5,687 bases of DNA from Schleiferiaceae bacterium (GTDB lineage Bacteria; Bacteroidota; Bacteroidia; Flavobacteriales; Schleiferiaceae): contig JAURAE010000080.1 in NCBI GenBank assembly GCA_030829675.1, positions 1-5,687 on the forward strand, in the 5' to 3' direction. Position 1 is the stretch's first letter; the number at the start of each line of letters is the position of its first letter. Both the position numbers and the translations under genes were made by a program. The notes under the pieces are model-generated. The model did not search any database and had not been told where the DNA came from. It saw only the letters and a list, made by a program, of their open reading frames with translations. Below, piece by piece: positions 1-5,687 of this stretch.

Positions 1-892
1 GTTCTCACTCTTCACTAAAGGTTTGAACCTCGGTGTAGATTTCGAAGGTGGACGTTCTTTCCAAGTGCGTTTTGATCAACCAGTAGAAGTGAGTGATGTT
101 GCTGCTTCATTGAGCGAGCAATTCGTAGATGCTGATGGCAATAGCTTCACTCCAGTAGTGAAAACTCTCGGTGATGCAAACCAAGTAATCATTACGACCA
201 ACTACCGTATCGGTGAAACCGGAACAGCAGTGGATGAGGATATCGAAAACAAATTGTACGCTGGTGTGAATGGCTACTTTGTAGAGGGTATTGCTCGTGA
301 GGACTTCTTCACTGACGATACAGAAGAGGCTATCGGTTTGGTAGGATCTCGCGTGGTAGGACCTACCATTGCAGATGATATTAAGACTGGTGCGGTATAT
401 AGCATCATCTTCTCATTGATTGTAGTATTCCTTTACATCTTGGGTCGTTTCCGCAAGTGGCAGTTCTCTTTGGGTGCTGTAGTTGCCTTGGTACACGATG
501 TATTGTTCGTGATGGGTATCTTCTCTTTATTGGACGGTGTATTGCCTTTCCAACTAGAAGTAGATCAAGCATTCATCGCAGCGATCTTGACGGTAATTGG
601 GTACTCGTTGAACGATACAGTGGTTGTATTTGACCGTATTCGTGAAAACATGGGAACTCGAAAGGCCAACTTCCTTGATGGAGTAAATAAGTCTCTCAAC
701 CAGACGTTGAGCCGTACGTTCAACACCTCGTTGACGACCTTCTTCGTTCTTCTTGTGATCTTCCTCTTCGGTGGTGAGGTCATCCGCGGATTTATGTTCG
801 CACTATTGTTGGGTGTCCTAGTGGGTACCTACAGCTCGCTCTTCATCGCTACACCGGTGATGTTCGACTCAATGAAGAAGGACAAGGAGTAA
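1..892 (+). CDS. secDF: Protein translocase SecDF, C-terminal SecF half (5' partial)
   Basis: Membrane subunit of the Sec export machinery; SecDF uses the proton gradient to help pull preproteins through SecYEG into the periplasm. The frame is open from base 2, so the true start lies outside the window; the internal TTG at 23 is not a start. About 296 residues are visible. They begin at the end of SecF transmembrane helix 1 (FSLFTKG), followed by the GVDFEGG motif that opens the periplasmic domain (to about residue 120). Then come helices near 125-145, 148-170, 180-205, 233-250 and 255-278 (counting from the Leu at base 23). The SecF signature IGYSLNDTVVVFDRIREN sits at 192-209, and SRTFNTS near 230-236. 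D198 and R231 probably match the charged pair implicated in proton flow in Thermus SecDF (recalled, not aligned). Bacteroidota normally carry fused secDF; with the 5' part missing, a separate secF cannot be excluded. The gene ends in a charged tail (KKDKE) and a TAA, followed by a terminator. Confidence 0.95.
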   Translation, partial: FSLFTKGLNLGVDFEGGRSFQVRFDQPVEVSDVAASLSEQFVDADGNSFTPVVKTLGDANQVIITTNYRIGETGTAVDEDIENKLYAGVNGYFVEGIAREDFFTDDTEEAIGLVGSRVVGPTIADDIKTGAVYSIIFSLIVVFLYILGRFRKWQFSLGAVVALVHDVLFVMGIFSLLDGVLPFQLEVDQAFIAAILTVIGYSLNDTVVVFDRIRENMGTRKANFLDGVNKSLNQTLSRTFNTSLTTFFVLLVIFLFGGEVIRGFMFALLLGVLVGTYSSLFIATPVMFDSMKKDKE

Positions 893-914
893 GTTCGATT
901 TTTTTTGAAATACC

Positions 915-948
915 AAAGCCCCGCTACGTGAGTAGCGGGGCTTTTTTT
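915..948 (+). terminator. Intrinsic terminator after secDF
   Basis: A perfect 13-bp stem (AAAGCCCCGCTAC, 915-927, against 932-944) closes on the loop GTGA, which is of the GNRA tetraloop type, and the T-run extends to 948. It lies 22 bases after the secDF stop and ends that transcript. On the opposite strand the stem is followed by only a short T-run, so it is unlikely to work well in both directions. Confidence 0.95.
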
Positions 949-964
949 GATGTATTTTCGTGCT

Positions 965-1243
965 ATGATTCAAACTTTCCTCTTGTTCAATATCAGTGGC
1001 GGCGAATTCATCATTATCGCCTTCATCTTCTTGCTGCTCTTTGGTCCGAATCAGATTCCGACCATGGCGCGCTCTGCCGCGAAGATCATCAAGCAAGTGC
1101 GCAATGCCACGAATGATATCAAACGCGAGATTTTGGACAGCTCTGAGGACAATGGTCTAACCGAAGTCAAGAAAACAGTGCAGGAGGGTAGAGATGCCTT
1201 CAAGGAGGTTACCGATACCATTAAAAGAGGAACCAAGCTTTGA
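965..1243 (+). CDS. tatA: TatA/TatE-family twin-arginine translocase subunit
   Basis: A 92-residue single-span membrane protein of the TatA (Hcf106/MttA) family, which assembles into the channel that exports folded twin-arginine proteins together with TatC. The family layout is clear: a short N-terminus with GGE (residues 12-14), a hydrophobic helix at about 14-26, the hallmark FGP hinge (26-28), an amphipathic basic helix at about 29-50 (IPTMARSAAKIIKQVRNAT), then a charged, poorly conserved tail. I chose ATG 965 because it puts the usual short leader before GGE. ATG 950 (adding MYFRA) and TTG 947 are in frame but abut or overlap the terminator T-run. There is no Shine-Dalgarno sequence, as is usual in this phylum. 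It overlaps the following antiporter gene by four bases. TatA and TatB cannot be told apart reliably from this sequence, and no tatC is in the window. Codon choice differs from secDF. Confidence 0.9.
   Translation: MIQTFLLFNISGGEFIIIAFIFLLLFGPNQIPTMARSAAKIIKQVRNATNDIKREILDSSEDNGLTEVKKTVQEGRDAFKEVTDTIKRGTKL
1226..1231 (+). promoter_or_regulatory. Shine-Dalgarno-like site for the TTG start at 1240
   Basis: AGAGGA inside the tatA 3' end lies eight bases before TTG 1240. It supports that codon as the start of the antiporter gene: the frame is closed by TAA at 1222-1224 and the next in-frame ATG comes only at 1417, after the first conserved motif. Purine-rich sites of this kind are otherwise absent before the starts in this window. 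Confidence 0.6.
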
Positions 1244-2178
1244 TCATTGTTCAGTTGCTTTTGGGTTTCGGACTGTTACTCGCCGGTGGTGAACTCTTAG
1301 TTCGTGGTAGCGTTGGCCTTGCCCTAAAGCTCCAGGTGTCCCGAGTAGTCATCGGTCTCACTCTCGTCGCTTTTGCCACCAGCGCCCCTGAACTTCTCGT
1401 TAGCGTCGTAGCTGCTATGGACGGGCGTAGTGATATTGCCCTCGGCAATGTCATCGGATCTAACATCGCCAATATTGGTCTTATTCTTGGGCTCACCGCC
1501 ATCGTCTTTAAAATGCAAGCTGTGCAGCTTACCTATAGAAAAGATTGGATATTTCTTCTTTTGGCCAACTTACTTCTTGGGCTCTTTCTTTGGTTAGGTG
1601 GACTCTCGTTTTGGCAGGGCCTCATTTTTGTGCTGCTTTTGGTCGGATATAATGTGGTAAAAATCCGAGGTGCGCGCAAAAATCGCGAGCTTCACATCGG
1701 GGATGATCTCGAGGTCGAGGCCATGCCCATTGTAAAAGGTATTCTTTTCCTATTGGCGGGTGCCGCGGCTCTTCGCTTCGGCGCACTCTACTTCGTCGAG
1801 GGCATCGCCAGTGCCGCAGCAGTCCTTGGGATGAGCGAGCGGTTCATCTCCGTCACACTTGTAGCTTTTGGCACAAGCGTACCAGAATTAGCCGCCAGCA
1901 TGATGGCTGCACGTAAAGGAGAATCAGATATCGCTATTGGGAATATCATCGGCTCAAACATATTTAATATCCTCAGCGTCTTAGGTTTCACTGCGCTCAT
2001 ACAGCCCATCATAACCTATGACCCAGCGCTCTTCACCTCTGACTTTTGGGTGAGTGTGGGCCTCTCATTGTTAATAATTCCACTTATGGGCTGGTTCACC
2101 AAGGATAGGTTGGACCGTCTAGAAGGGGCATTGTTGCTAGGGGTATACCTATACTTCGTTGCTAACCTGTTGCTTTAG
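1240..2178 (+). CDS. yrbG: Calcium/sodium antiporter, CaCA family (YrbG-like)
   Basis: Inner-membrane exchanger of the Ca2+/cation antiporter superfamily, of the YrbG type (probably K+-independent Na+/Ca2+ exchange). At 312 residues it is close to the usual 310-325. It has the two inverted alpha-repeats that form the ion site. Repeat 1 is at about 37-83 (GLTLVAFATSAPEL then GNVIGSNIANI) and repeat 2 at about 203-250 (VTLVAFGTSVPEL then GNIIGSNIFNI). Glu51 and Glu216, in the two TSxPE motifs, and Asn75 and Asn240, in the GSNI motifs, are intact. About ten membrane helices are apparent, with a charged loop at 141-160 between the halves. The start is TTG at 1240, overlapping the tatA stop as TTGA, with a Shine-Dalgarno-like AGAGGA upstream; translational coupling to tatA is likely. 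The substrate in this organism is inferred from the family only. No strong terminator follows, so some read-through into glnN is possible. Confidence 0.94.
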   Translation: MIIVQLLLGFGLLLAGGELLVRGSVGLALKLQVSRVVIGLTLVAFATSAPELLVSVVAAMDGRSDIALGNVIGSNIANIGLILGLTAIVFKMQAVQLTYRKDWIFLLLANLLLGLFLWLGGLSFWQGLIFVLLLVGYNVVKIRGARKNRELHIGDDLEVEAMPIVKGILFLLAGAAALRFGALYFVEGIASAAAVLGMSERFISVTLVAFGTSVPELAASMMAARKGESDIAIGNIIGSNIFNILSVLGFTALIQPIITYDPALFTSDFWVSVGLSLLIIPLMGWFTKDRLDRLEGALLLGVYLYFVANLLL

Positions 2179-2236
2179 GGGGTTGTTTTGGTAAATAGTT
2201 AATAATTTTTGGTTGCACCCCTCCTTTTTAGGGGGT
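2174..2236 (+). repeat. Two direct copies of TTTAGGGGGT
   Basis: The exact 10-mer occurs at 2174-2183, over the yrbG stop codon, and again at 2227-2236, where its last T is the first base of the promoter -7 element. The copies are 53 bases apart, about five helical turns, so a protein bound to both would sit on the same face of the DNA. Whether they are binding sites is speculation; the repeat itself is plain to see. Confidence 0.45.
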
Positions 2237-2243
2237 ATCTTTG
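2213..2243 (+). promoter_or_regulatory. Bacteroidota-type promoter for glnN
   Basis: A -33 TTG (2213-2215) and a perfect -7 TATCTTTG (2236-2243, consensus TAnnTTTG) are separated by 20 bases, matching the primary sigma-factor promoter of Bacteroidota. The transcript would start near 2247-2250, leaving a leader of under 20 bases before ATG 2266. That leader (AAAACATTAACCAC) is A-rich and has no Shine-Dalgarno sequence. There is thus no room for a leader riboswitch, and nitrogen control, if present, should act on initiation. Confidence 0.75.
2218..2234 (+). promoter_or_regulatory. Small inverted repeat in the glnN promoter spacer
   Basis: CCCCT (2218-2222) and AGGGG (2230-2234) form a 5-bp inverted repeat around CCTTTTT, exactly between the -33 and -7 elements. 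It could be an operator. It is a poor terminator for yrbG because no T-run follows the right arm. Confidence 0.3.
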
Positions 2244-2265
2244 TCGCAATTAAAACATTAACCAC

Positions 2266-4458
2266 ATGCCAACGGTAAGATTTCTAGCATTAGAAGAAAC
2301 AATGGGGCGCAAGCCTAAGAACTTCGAAGCACCTGGAACGAGAGTTTCAGATTACTTCGGCTCACGCGTTTTCAATAGAAAAGCGATGCGTGAATACATG
2401 ACCTCTGAAGCCTACAAGGCGGTAATCGACGCAATGGATAACGGAACGAAGATCAATCGTTCTATCGCAGATCAGGTTGCTTCAGGAATGAAGGCTTGGG
2501 CATTGAACTTGGGTGCGACACACTACACGCACTGGTTTCAACCATTGACCGGTACCACTGCAGAAAAGCATGATTCATTCTTCGAGCCAACGGGTAATGG
2601 TGAGGCCATTGAGAAGTTCTCAGGTGGTATGTTGGTACAACAAGAACCGGATGCATCTTCATTCCCGAACGGTGGTATTCGCAACACTTTTGAAGCTCGT
2701 GGATATACCGCTTGGGATCCAACATCACCTGCATTCATCTTCGGTACGACACTTTGTATTCCAACAGTATTCGTGTCATACACTGGTGAAGCATTGGACT
2801 ACAAAGCACCACTACTTCGCGCATTGCAATCTGTGGATGCTGCAGCAACAGCAGTATGTAAATACTTCGATAAAAACGTCACTAAAGTAAATGCAACCCT
2901 AGGATGGGAGCAGGAGTACTTCTTGGTTGATGAAGCCTACTTTGCTGCACGTCCAGATTTGCAGTTGGCAGGTCGTGCTCTGGTAGGGCACGCGCCAGCG
3001 AAGGGACAACAATTGGACGATCATTACTTTGGATCTATTCCAGAGCGTGCGATTGAATTCATGAAGGAATTGGAATACGAAAGCCGCATCTTGGGTATTC
3101 CTGTAAAAACACGTCACAACGAGGTAGCACCTGCACAATACGAATTTGCTCCTGTATTTGAAGAAGCGAACGTAGCGGTAGATCACAACTCTTTGTTCAT
3201 GGACTTGATGGAGAAAGTGGCACGTCGTCACAACTTCCGTGTATTGATGCATGAGAAGCCATTCGCGAACATCAATGGTTCAGGTAAGCATAACAACTGG
3301 TCGTTGGCAACAGATACAGGTGTAAACCTTTTGGCTCCAGGCTCTACGCCAATGAGCAACTTGATGTTCTTGACCTTCTTTATCAATACTATTAAAGCGG
3401 TTTACCGTCACGCAGATTTGATTCGTGCGTCTATCGGTTCAGCAGGTAATGAGCACCGTTTGGGTGCGAACGAGGCTCCTCCAGCGATTATTTCTGTCTT
3501 CATTGGTCAGCAGTTGAGTGCTGTATTGGACCAATTAGAAAATATCGAAGGCGGTAAAATGACTCCGGAAGAAAAGACAGACCTCAAATTAAACGTGGTA
3601 GGTAAGATTCCAGATGTATTGCTAGATAACACTGATCGTAACCGTACTTCACCGTTCGCCTTTACAGGAAACAAGTTTGAGTTACGCGCTGCGGGTTCAG
3701 CGTCTAACTGTGCTCAGCCGATGACCGTATTGAATGCAGCTATGGCAGAGCAATTGATCGAATTCAAGGCAGATGTTGATGCGTTGATCGAGAAAGATTC
3801 CTTAAAGAAAGACGAAGCCATCTTCAGTGTGTTGAAGCGCTACATTAAAGAAAGCAAGACCATTCGCTTTGAAGGCGATGGATACGGTGATGCTTGGAAG
3901 GAAGAAGCTGCCAAGCGCGGTTTGAAAAACGAACCTTCAACACCACGTGCGCTTGATGCATACGTGAGTGAGCAGAGCTTGAAAATGTTCGAAGCTATGG
4001 GTGTTATGAGCCACCGCGAGGCTGAAGCTCGTCACGAAATCTTGTTGGAGTCTTACTTCATGAAGATTCAAATCGAATCACGTGTTCTTGGTGACCTAGC
4101 TGGTAACCACATCGTTCCTACAGCAATCAAGTACCAAAACACTTTGATTGATAACGTGCAGCGTTTGAAGGAAATCATGGATGCAGAAACCTTCAATAGT
4201 GTCGCTAAGGAGCAATTGGAAATGATTAAGGAAATCAGTGCTCGTATTTCCAAAATTCTCTCTTCAAAGGATGCGATGATTGAGGCTCGCAAGGCTGCAA
4301 ACGCTTTGGAAGATGTTCGTGAAAAAGCCATTGCTTACTACGATAACGTGAAGCCTTTCTTCGAAGTAATCCGCTACGAAAGCGACAAGCTAGAGTTGAT
4401 GATTGACGACGAACAATGGCCATTGCCGAAATTCCGTGAAATGTTGTTCACGAGATAA
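2266..4458 (+). CDS. glnN: Glutamine synthetase type III
   Basis: Cytoplasmic enzyme that makes glutamine from glutamate, ammonia and ATP; the main ammonium-assimilation step. At 730 residues it has the length of the GSIII family (about 700-730), far longer than GSI or GSII. The GSIII-specific N-terminal region spans about 1-200 (THYTHWFQPLTGTTAEKHDSF near 85-105). The catalytic domain follows, with metal-ligand motifs GWEQEYFL (213-220) and HNEVAPAQYEFAP (284-296), ATP-site region NINGSGKHNNWSL (335-347), the substrate arginine motif EHRLGANEAPPAI (396-408), and RNRTSPFAFTGNKFELR (458-474). A helical C-terminal extension covers about 560-730. All expected active-site residues appear intact. 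ATG 2266 is preferred over ATG 2302 because MPTVRFLALEE matches the usual GSIII N-terminus and fits the promoter. I see no GSI-type adenylylation-site motif. Leucine is mostly TTG, suggesting high expression. It stands alone, between its own promoter and a terminator, with no glnB or amt nearby. Confidence 0.98.
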   Translation: MPTVRFLALEETMGRKPKNFEAPGTRVSDYFGSRVFNRKAMREYMTSEAYKAVIDAMDNGTKINRSIADQVASGMKAWALNLGATHYTHWFQPLTGTTAEKHDSFFEPTGNGEAIEKFSGGMLVQQEPDASSFPNGGIRNTFEARGYTAWDPTSPAFIFGTTLCIPTVFVSYTGEALDYKAPLLRALQSVDAAATAVCKYFDKNVTKVNATLGWEQEYFLVDEAYFAARPDLQLAGRALVGHAPAKGQQLDDHYFGSIPERAIEFMKELEYESRILGIPVKTRHNEVAPAQYEFAPVFEEANVAVDHNSLFMDLMEKVARRHNFRVLMHEKPFANINGSGKHNNWSLATDTGVNLLAPGSTPMSNLMFLTFFINTIKAVYRHADLIRASIGSAGNEHRLGANEAPPAIISVFIGQQLSAVLDQLENIEGGKMTPEEKTDLKLNVVGKIPDVLLDNTDRNRTSPFAFTGNKFELRAAGSASNCAQPMTVLNAAMAEQLIEFKADVDALIEKDSLKKDEAIFSVLKRYIKESKTIRFEGDGYGDAWKEEAAKRGLKNEPSTPRALDAYVSEQSLKMFEAMGVMSHREAEARHEILLESYFMKIQIESRVLGDLAGNHIVPTAIKYQNTLIDNVQRLKEIMDAETFNSVAKEQLEMIKEISARISKILSSKDAMIEARKAANALEDVREKAIAYYDNVKPFFEVIRYESDKLELMIDDEQWPLPKFREMLFTR

Positions 4459-4486
4459 TTCGAACTTTTTTCGATTCATTCAAATA

Positions 4487-4522
4487 GAAACCCCGCCGGC
4501 GCGGGGTTTCTTTTTTGTTTTT
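4487..4522 (+). terminator. Intrinsic terminator after glnN
   Basis: A perfect 10-bp stem, GAAACCCCGC (4487-4496) against GCGGGGTTTC (4501-4510), has the loop CGGC and is followed by TTTTTTGTTTTT (4511-4522). It sits 28 bases after the glnN stop and isolates glnN from the next gene. Confidence 0.95.
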
Positions 4523-4565
4523 AACTATATTGGGGGACGCTTAAACACTAGAGAATCGTTTCAAA

Positions 4566-5687
4566 ATGCAAAAACGCATACTACGAACCTGGACCTTTAT
4601 ACTCGCTTGTCTTCCTATGGCAATGGTGGCTCAAGATGCTGTCGTTGAAGAGGTTGAAATAGAACCGCATAAGACAACTGTAAAGGCAGACGAATACTTT
4701 GATGCCAAAGAATATACTACCGCGCTGGAGGTATATGCTAAGGCGCTATCTAAAGAAAAATCACGCGATCAAAAGCAACGCATTGCCTTCAACATGGCGG
4801 AATGTTACCGCTTCACTGGTGAATGTAAACGCGCGGCGAGCTACTACCAACGTGCAGATAAGATGGGATTTGGTCCTACCGCAATGTTGGGGTATGCTGA
4901 AATGCTGCAGTGTCAAGGAGAGTATGAAGATGCAATTGTGGCATATGAAGACTATAAAAAAGCTGTGCCGGGCGATCCTCGTGCAGATAAAGGCATCGAA
5001 TCTTGTCAAAAAGCAGCAAACTGGGTTGTCCAAGGATCGTTATTTGCCTTGGATAATGCCAAGGATTTGAATTCTAAGAAATCAGATTATGCGATCTCTT
5101 ATGCAGGTAAGCGTGGCAAAGAGGATTTGACGTTAATGATTTCTTCTATGCGCGACGATGCTACAGGCCGCAAACCAGACGGTTGGACGGGACAGCGTTT
5201 CTCAGATATTTATGTTATCGAGGGAGAACGCGCCAAGAAAAAGAAAAAACGTGGCCAAGAGGCCAACGCGAATGATGAAGTGAAGTGGGGGGATTTGGAG
5301 CCCATGAGCGACGTCATTAATACCAAAGATCACGAAGGTGTAGTAACCTTCGATTCTAGAGGCAAGACTATGTACTTCACTAAATGTATGAAGGTGAAGA
5401 ACGTTAAACTTGGTTGTGCCATTTACACGACTAAACTTGTTGGACAAGATTGGGCGAATCCAGAGCCTGTAGTAATTGCTTTGGATAGCGGTGCTTCAGT
5501 GGGTCATCCAGCCTTGAGTCCAGATGACAACATCTTGTACTTCGCCGGTGAAATCAACGGGGGCAAAGGAGGTAAGGATATCTACATGACTACGTACGAT
5601 CGTCGTGCCCGTCAATGGAATGCACCTACGAACTTGAATATCAATACTCGTGGCGATGAATTGTATCCATATGCACATGGCGATGGC
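4566..5687 (+). CDS. Secreted TPR/PD40 beta-propeller protein, PorE-like (3' partial)
   Basis: Envelope protein resembling PorE (PG1058) of type IX secretion, which links the secretion machine to peptidoglycan. The frame is open to the right edge; 374 residues are visible of probably 600-700. Residues 1-22 form a signal peptide (basic start, hydrophobic core, cleavage likely at VA-QD). Cys15 (ILAC) also resembles a lipobox, so a lipoprotein is possible. TPR-like helices cover about 40-150, with ADEYFDAKEYTTALEVYAKA as the clearest unit. PD40 propeller blades follow: SDYAIS to SDIYVI (173-218), EGVVTFDSRGKTMYFTKC (257-274), and GHPALSPDDNILYF with GGKDIYMTTY (313-344). Cys274 and Cys284 could form a disulfide in the oxidising periplasm. 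A lysine-rich stretch (224-229) interrupts the first blade. ATG 4566 is the only reasonable start: TAA at 4542 closes the frame upstream, and no Shine-Dalgarno is present. No convincing promoter is seen between 4523 and 4565. The OmpA-like domain expected for PorE is beyond the edge, so another PD40/TPR lipoprotein or OmpA-family protein remains possible. Confidence 0.85.
   Translation, partial: MQKRILRTWTFILACLPMAMVAQDAVVEEVEIEPHKTTVKADEYFDAKEYTTALEVYAKALSKEKSRDQKQRIAFNMAECYRFTGECKRAASYYQRADKMGFGPTAMLGYAEMLQCQGEYEDAIVAYEDYKKAVPGDPRADKGIESCQKAANWVVQGSLFALDNAKDLNSKKSDYAISYAGKRGKEDLTLMISSMRDDATGRKPDGWTGQRFSDIYVIEGERAKKKKKRGQEANANDEVKWGDLEPMSDVINTKDHEGVVTFDSRGKTMYFTKCMKVKNVKLGCAIYTTKLVGQDWANPEPVVIALDSGASVGHPALSPDDNILYFAGEINGGKGGKDIYMTTYDRRARQWNAPTNLNINTRGDELYPYAHGDG

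Noticed and set aside
2183..2211. A second promoter before glnN (TTG 2183-2185 with TAATTTTTG 2203-2211)
   Set aside because: The -7-like element has one base too many between TA and TTTG; the promoter at 2213-2243 is much better.
2899..3252. A 117-codon minus-strand reading frame inside glnN
   Set aside because: It is antisense to the conserved catalytic region of GSIII and encodes a composition typical of shadow frames (many His, Cys and Phe).
4435..4452. Perfect 6-bp inverted repeat CGTGAA-N6-TTCACG at the very end of the glnN coding region
   Set aside because: It lies within conserved-looking C-terminal codons and just before a clear terminator; it is short enough to be chance and has no T-run of its own.
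4459..4474. TCGAA/TTCGA inverted repeat after the glnN stop, resembling the TTCGA plus T-run after the secDF stop (894-906)
   Set aside because: The stem is only 5 bp and AT-rich, and the resemblance is a short, low-complexity match; the GC-rich stems downstream explain termination.
4526..4533. TATATTGG as a -7 element for the PorE-like gene
   Set aside because: It has one mismatch to TAnnTTTG and no TTG at the right distance upstream, where the terminator stem lies.
4699..5070. A 123-codon + strand reading frame with its own start
   Set aside because: It overlaps the PorE-like gene in another frame, is rich in Lys, Arg and Asn without domain features, and the PorE-like frame has a signal peptide, TPR and PD40 motifs.

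Overview
The window looks like an ordinary chromosomal stretch from a member of the Bacteroidota, probably a Flavobacteriia-type marine or freshwater bacterium. Four things suggest this. The glutamine synthetase is the long GSIII (glnN) type common in Bacteroidota. The last gene has the TPR plus PD40 beta-propeller layout of the PorE-like proteins tied to type IX secretion. The promoter before glnN fits the Bacteroidota consensus (TTG, 20 bases, TAnnTTTG). Most starts lack a Shine-Dalgarno sequence and have A-rich leaders instead. All five genes are on the + strand.

Left part: the 3' end of secDF (the SecF half) runs in from the left edge and stops at 892, followed by a strong intrinsic terminator (915-948). 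Almost directly after the T-tract begins a two-gene unit. It holds a TatA-family small membrane protein (965-1243) and a YrbG-type Na+/Ca2+ exchanger (1240-2178). These two overlap by four bases, and the second starts at TTG behind a Shine-Dalgarno-like sequence. Sec and Tat translocation genes are thus neighbours, but the terminator separates their transcripts.

Middle part: an 87-base intergenic region holds a good Bacteroidota promoter, a small inverted repeat inside the promoter spacer, and an exact 10-base direct repeat. It drives the monocistronic glnN (2266-4458, 730 aa), which ends at a second clear terminator (4487-4522).

Right part: a secreted TPR/PD40 protein (4566 to the right edge) remains open at the window end. 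An OmpA-like peptidoglycan-binding domain is expected beyond the edge but cannot be seen.

The unit from 965 to 2178 uses leucine and other codons differently from secDF and glnN, which may reflect lower expression. I see no tRNA, rRNA, CRISPR array, insertion sequence or phage gene, and no gene-free stretch above about 110 bases. No novel multi-gene system is evident; the less ordinary points are regulatory details and the lysine-rich insert in the PorE-like protein.
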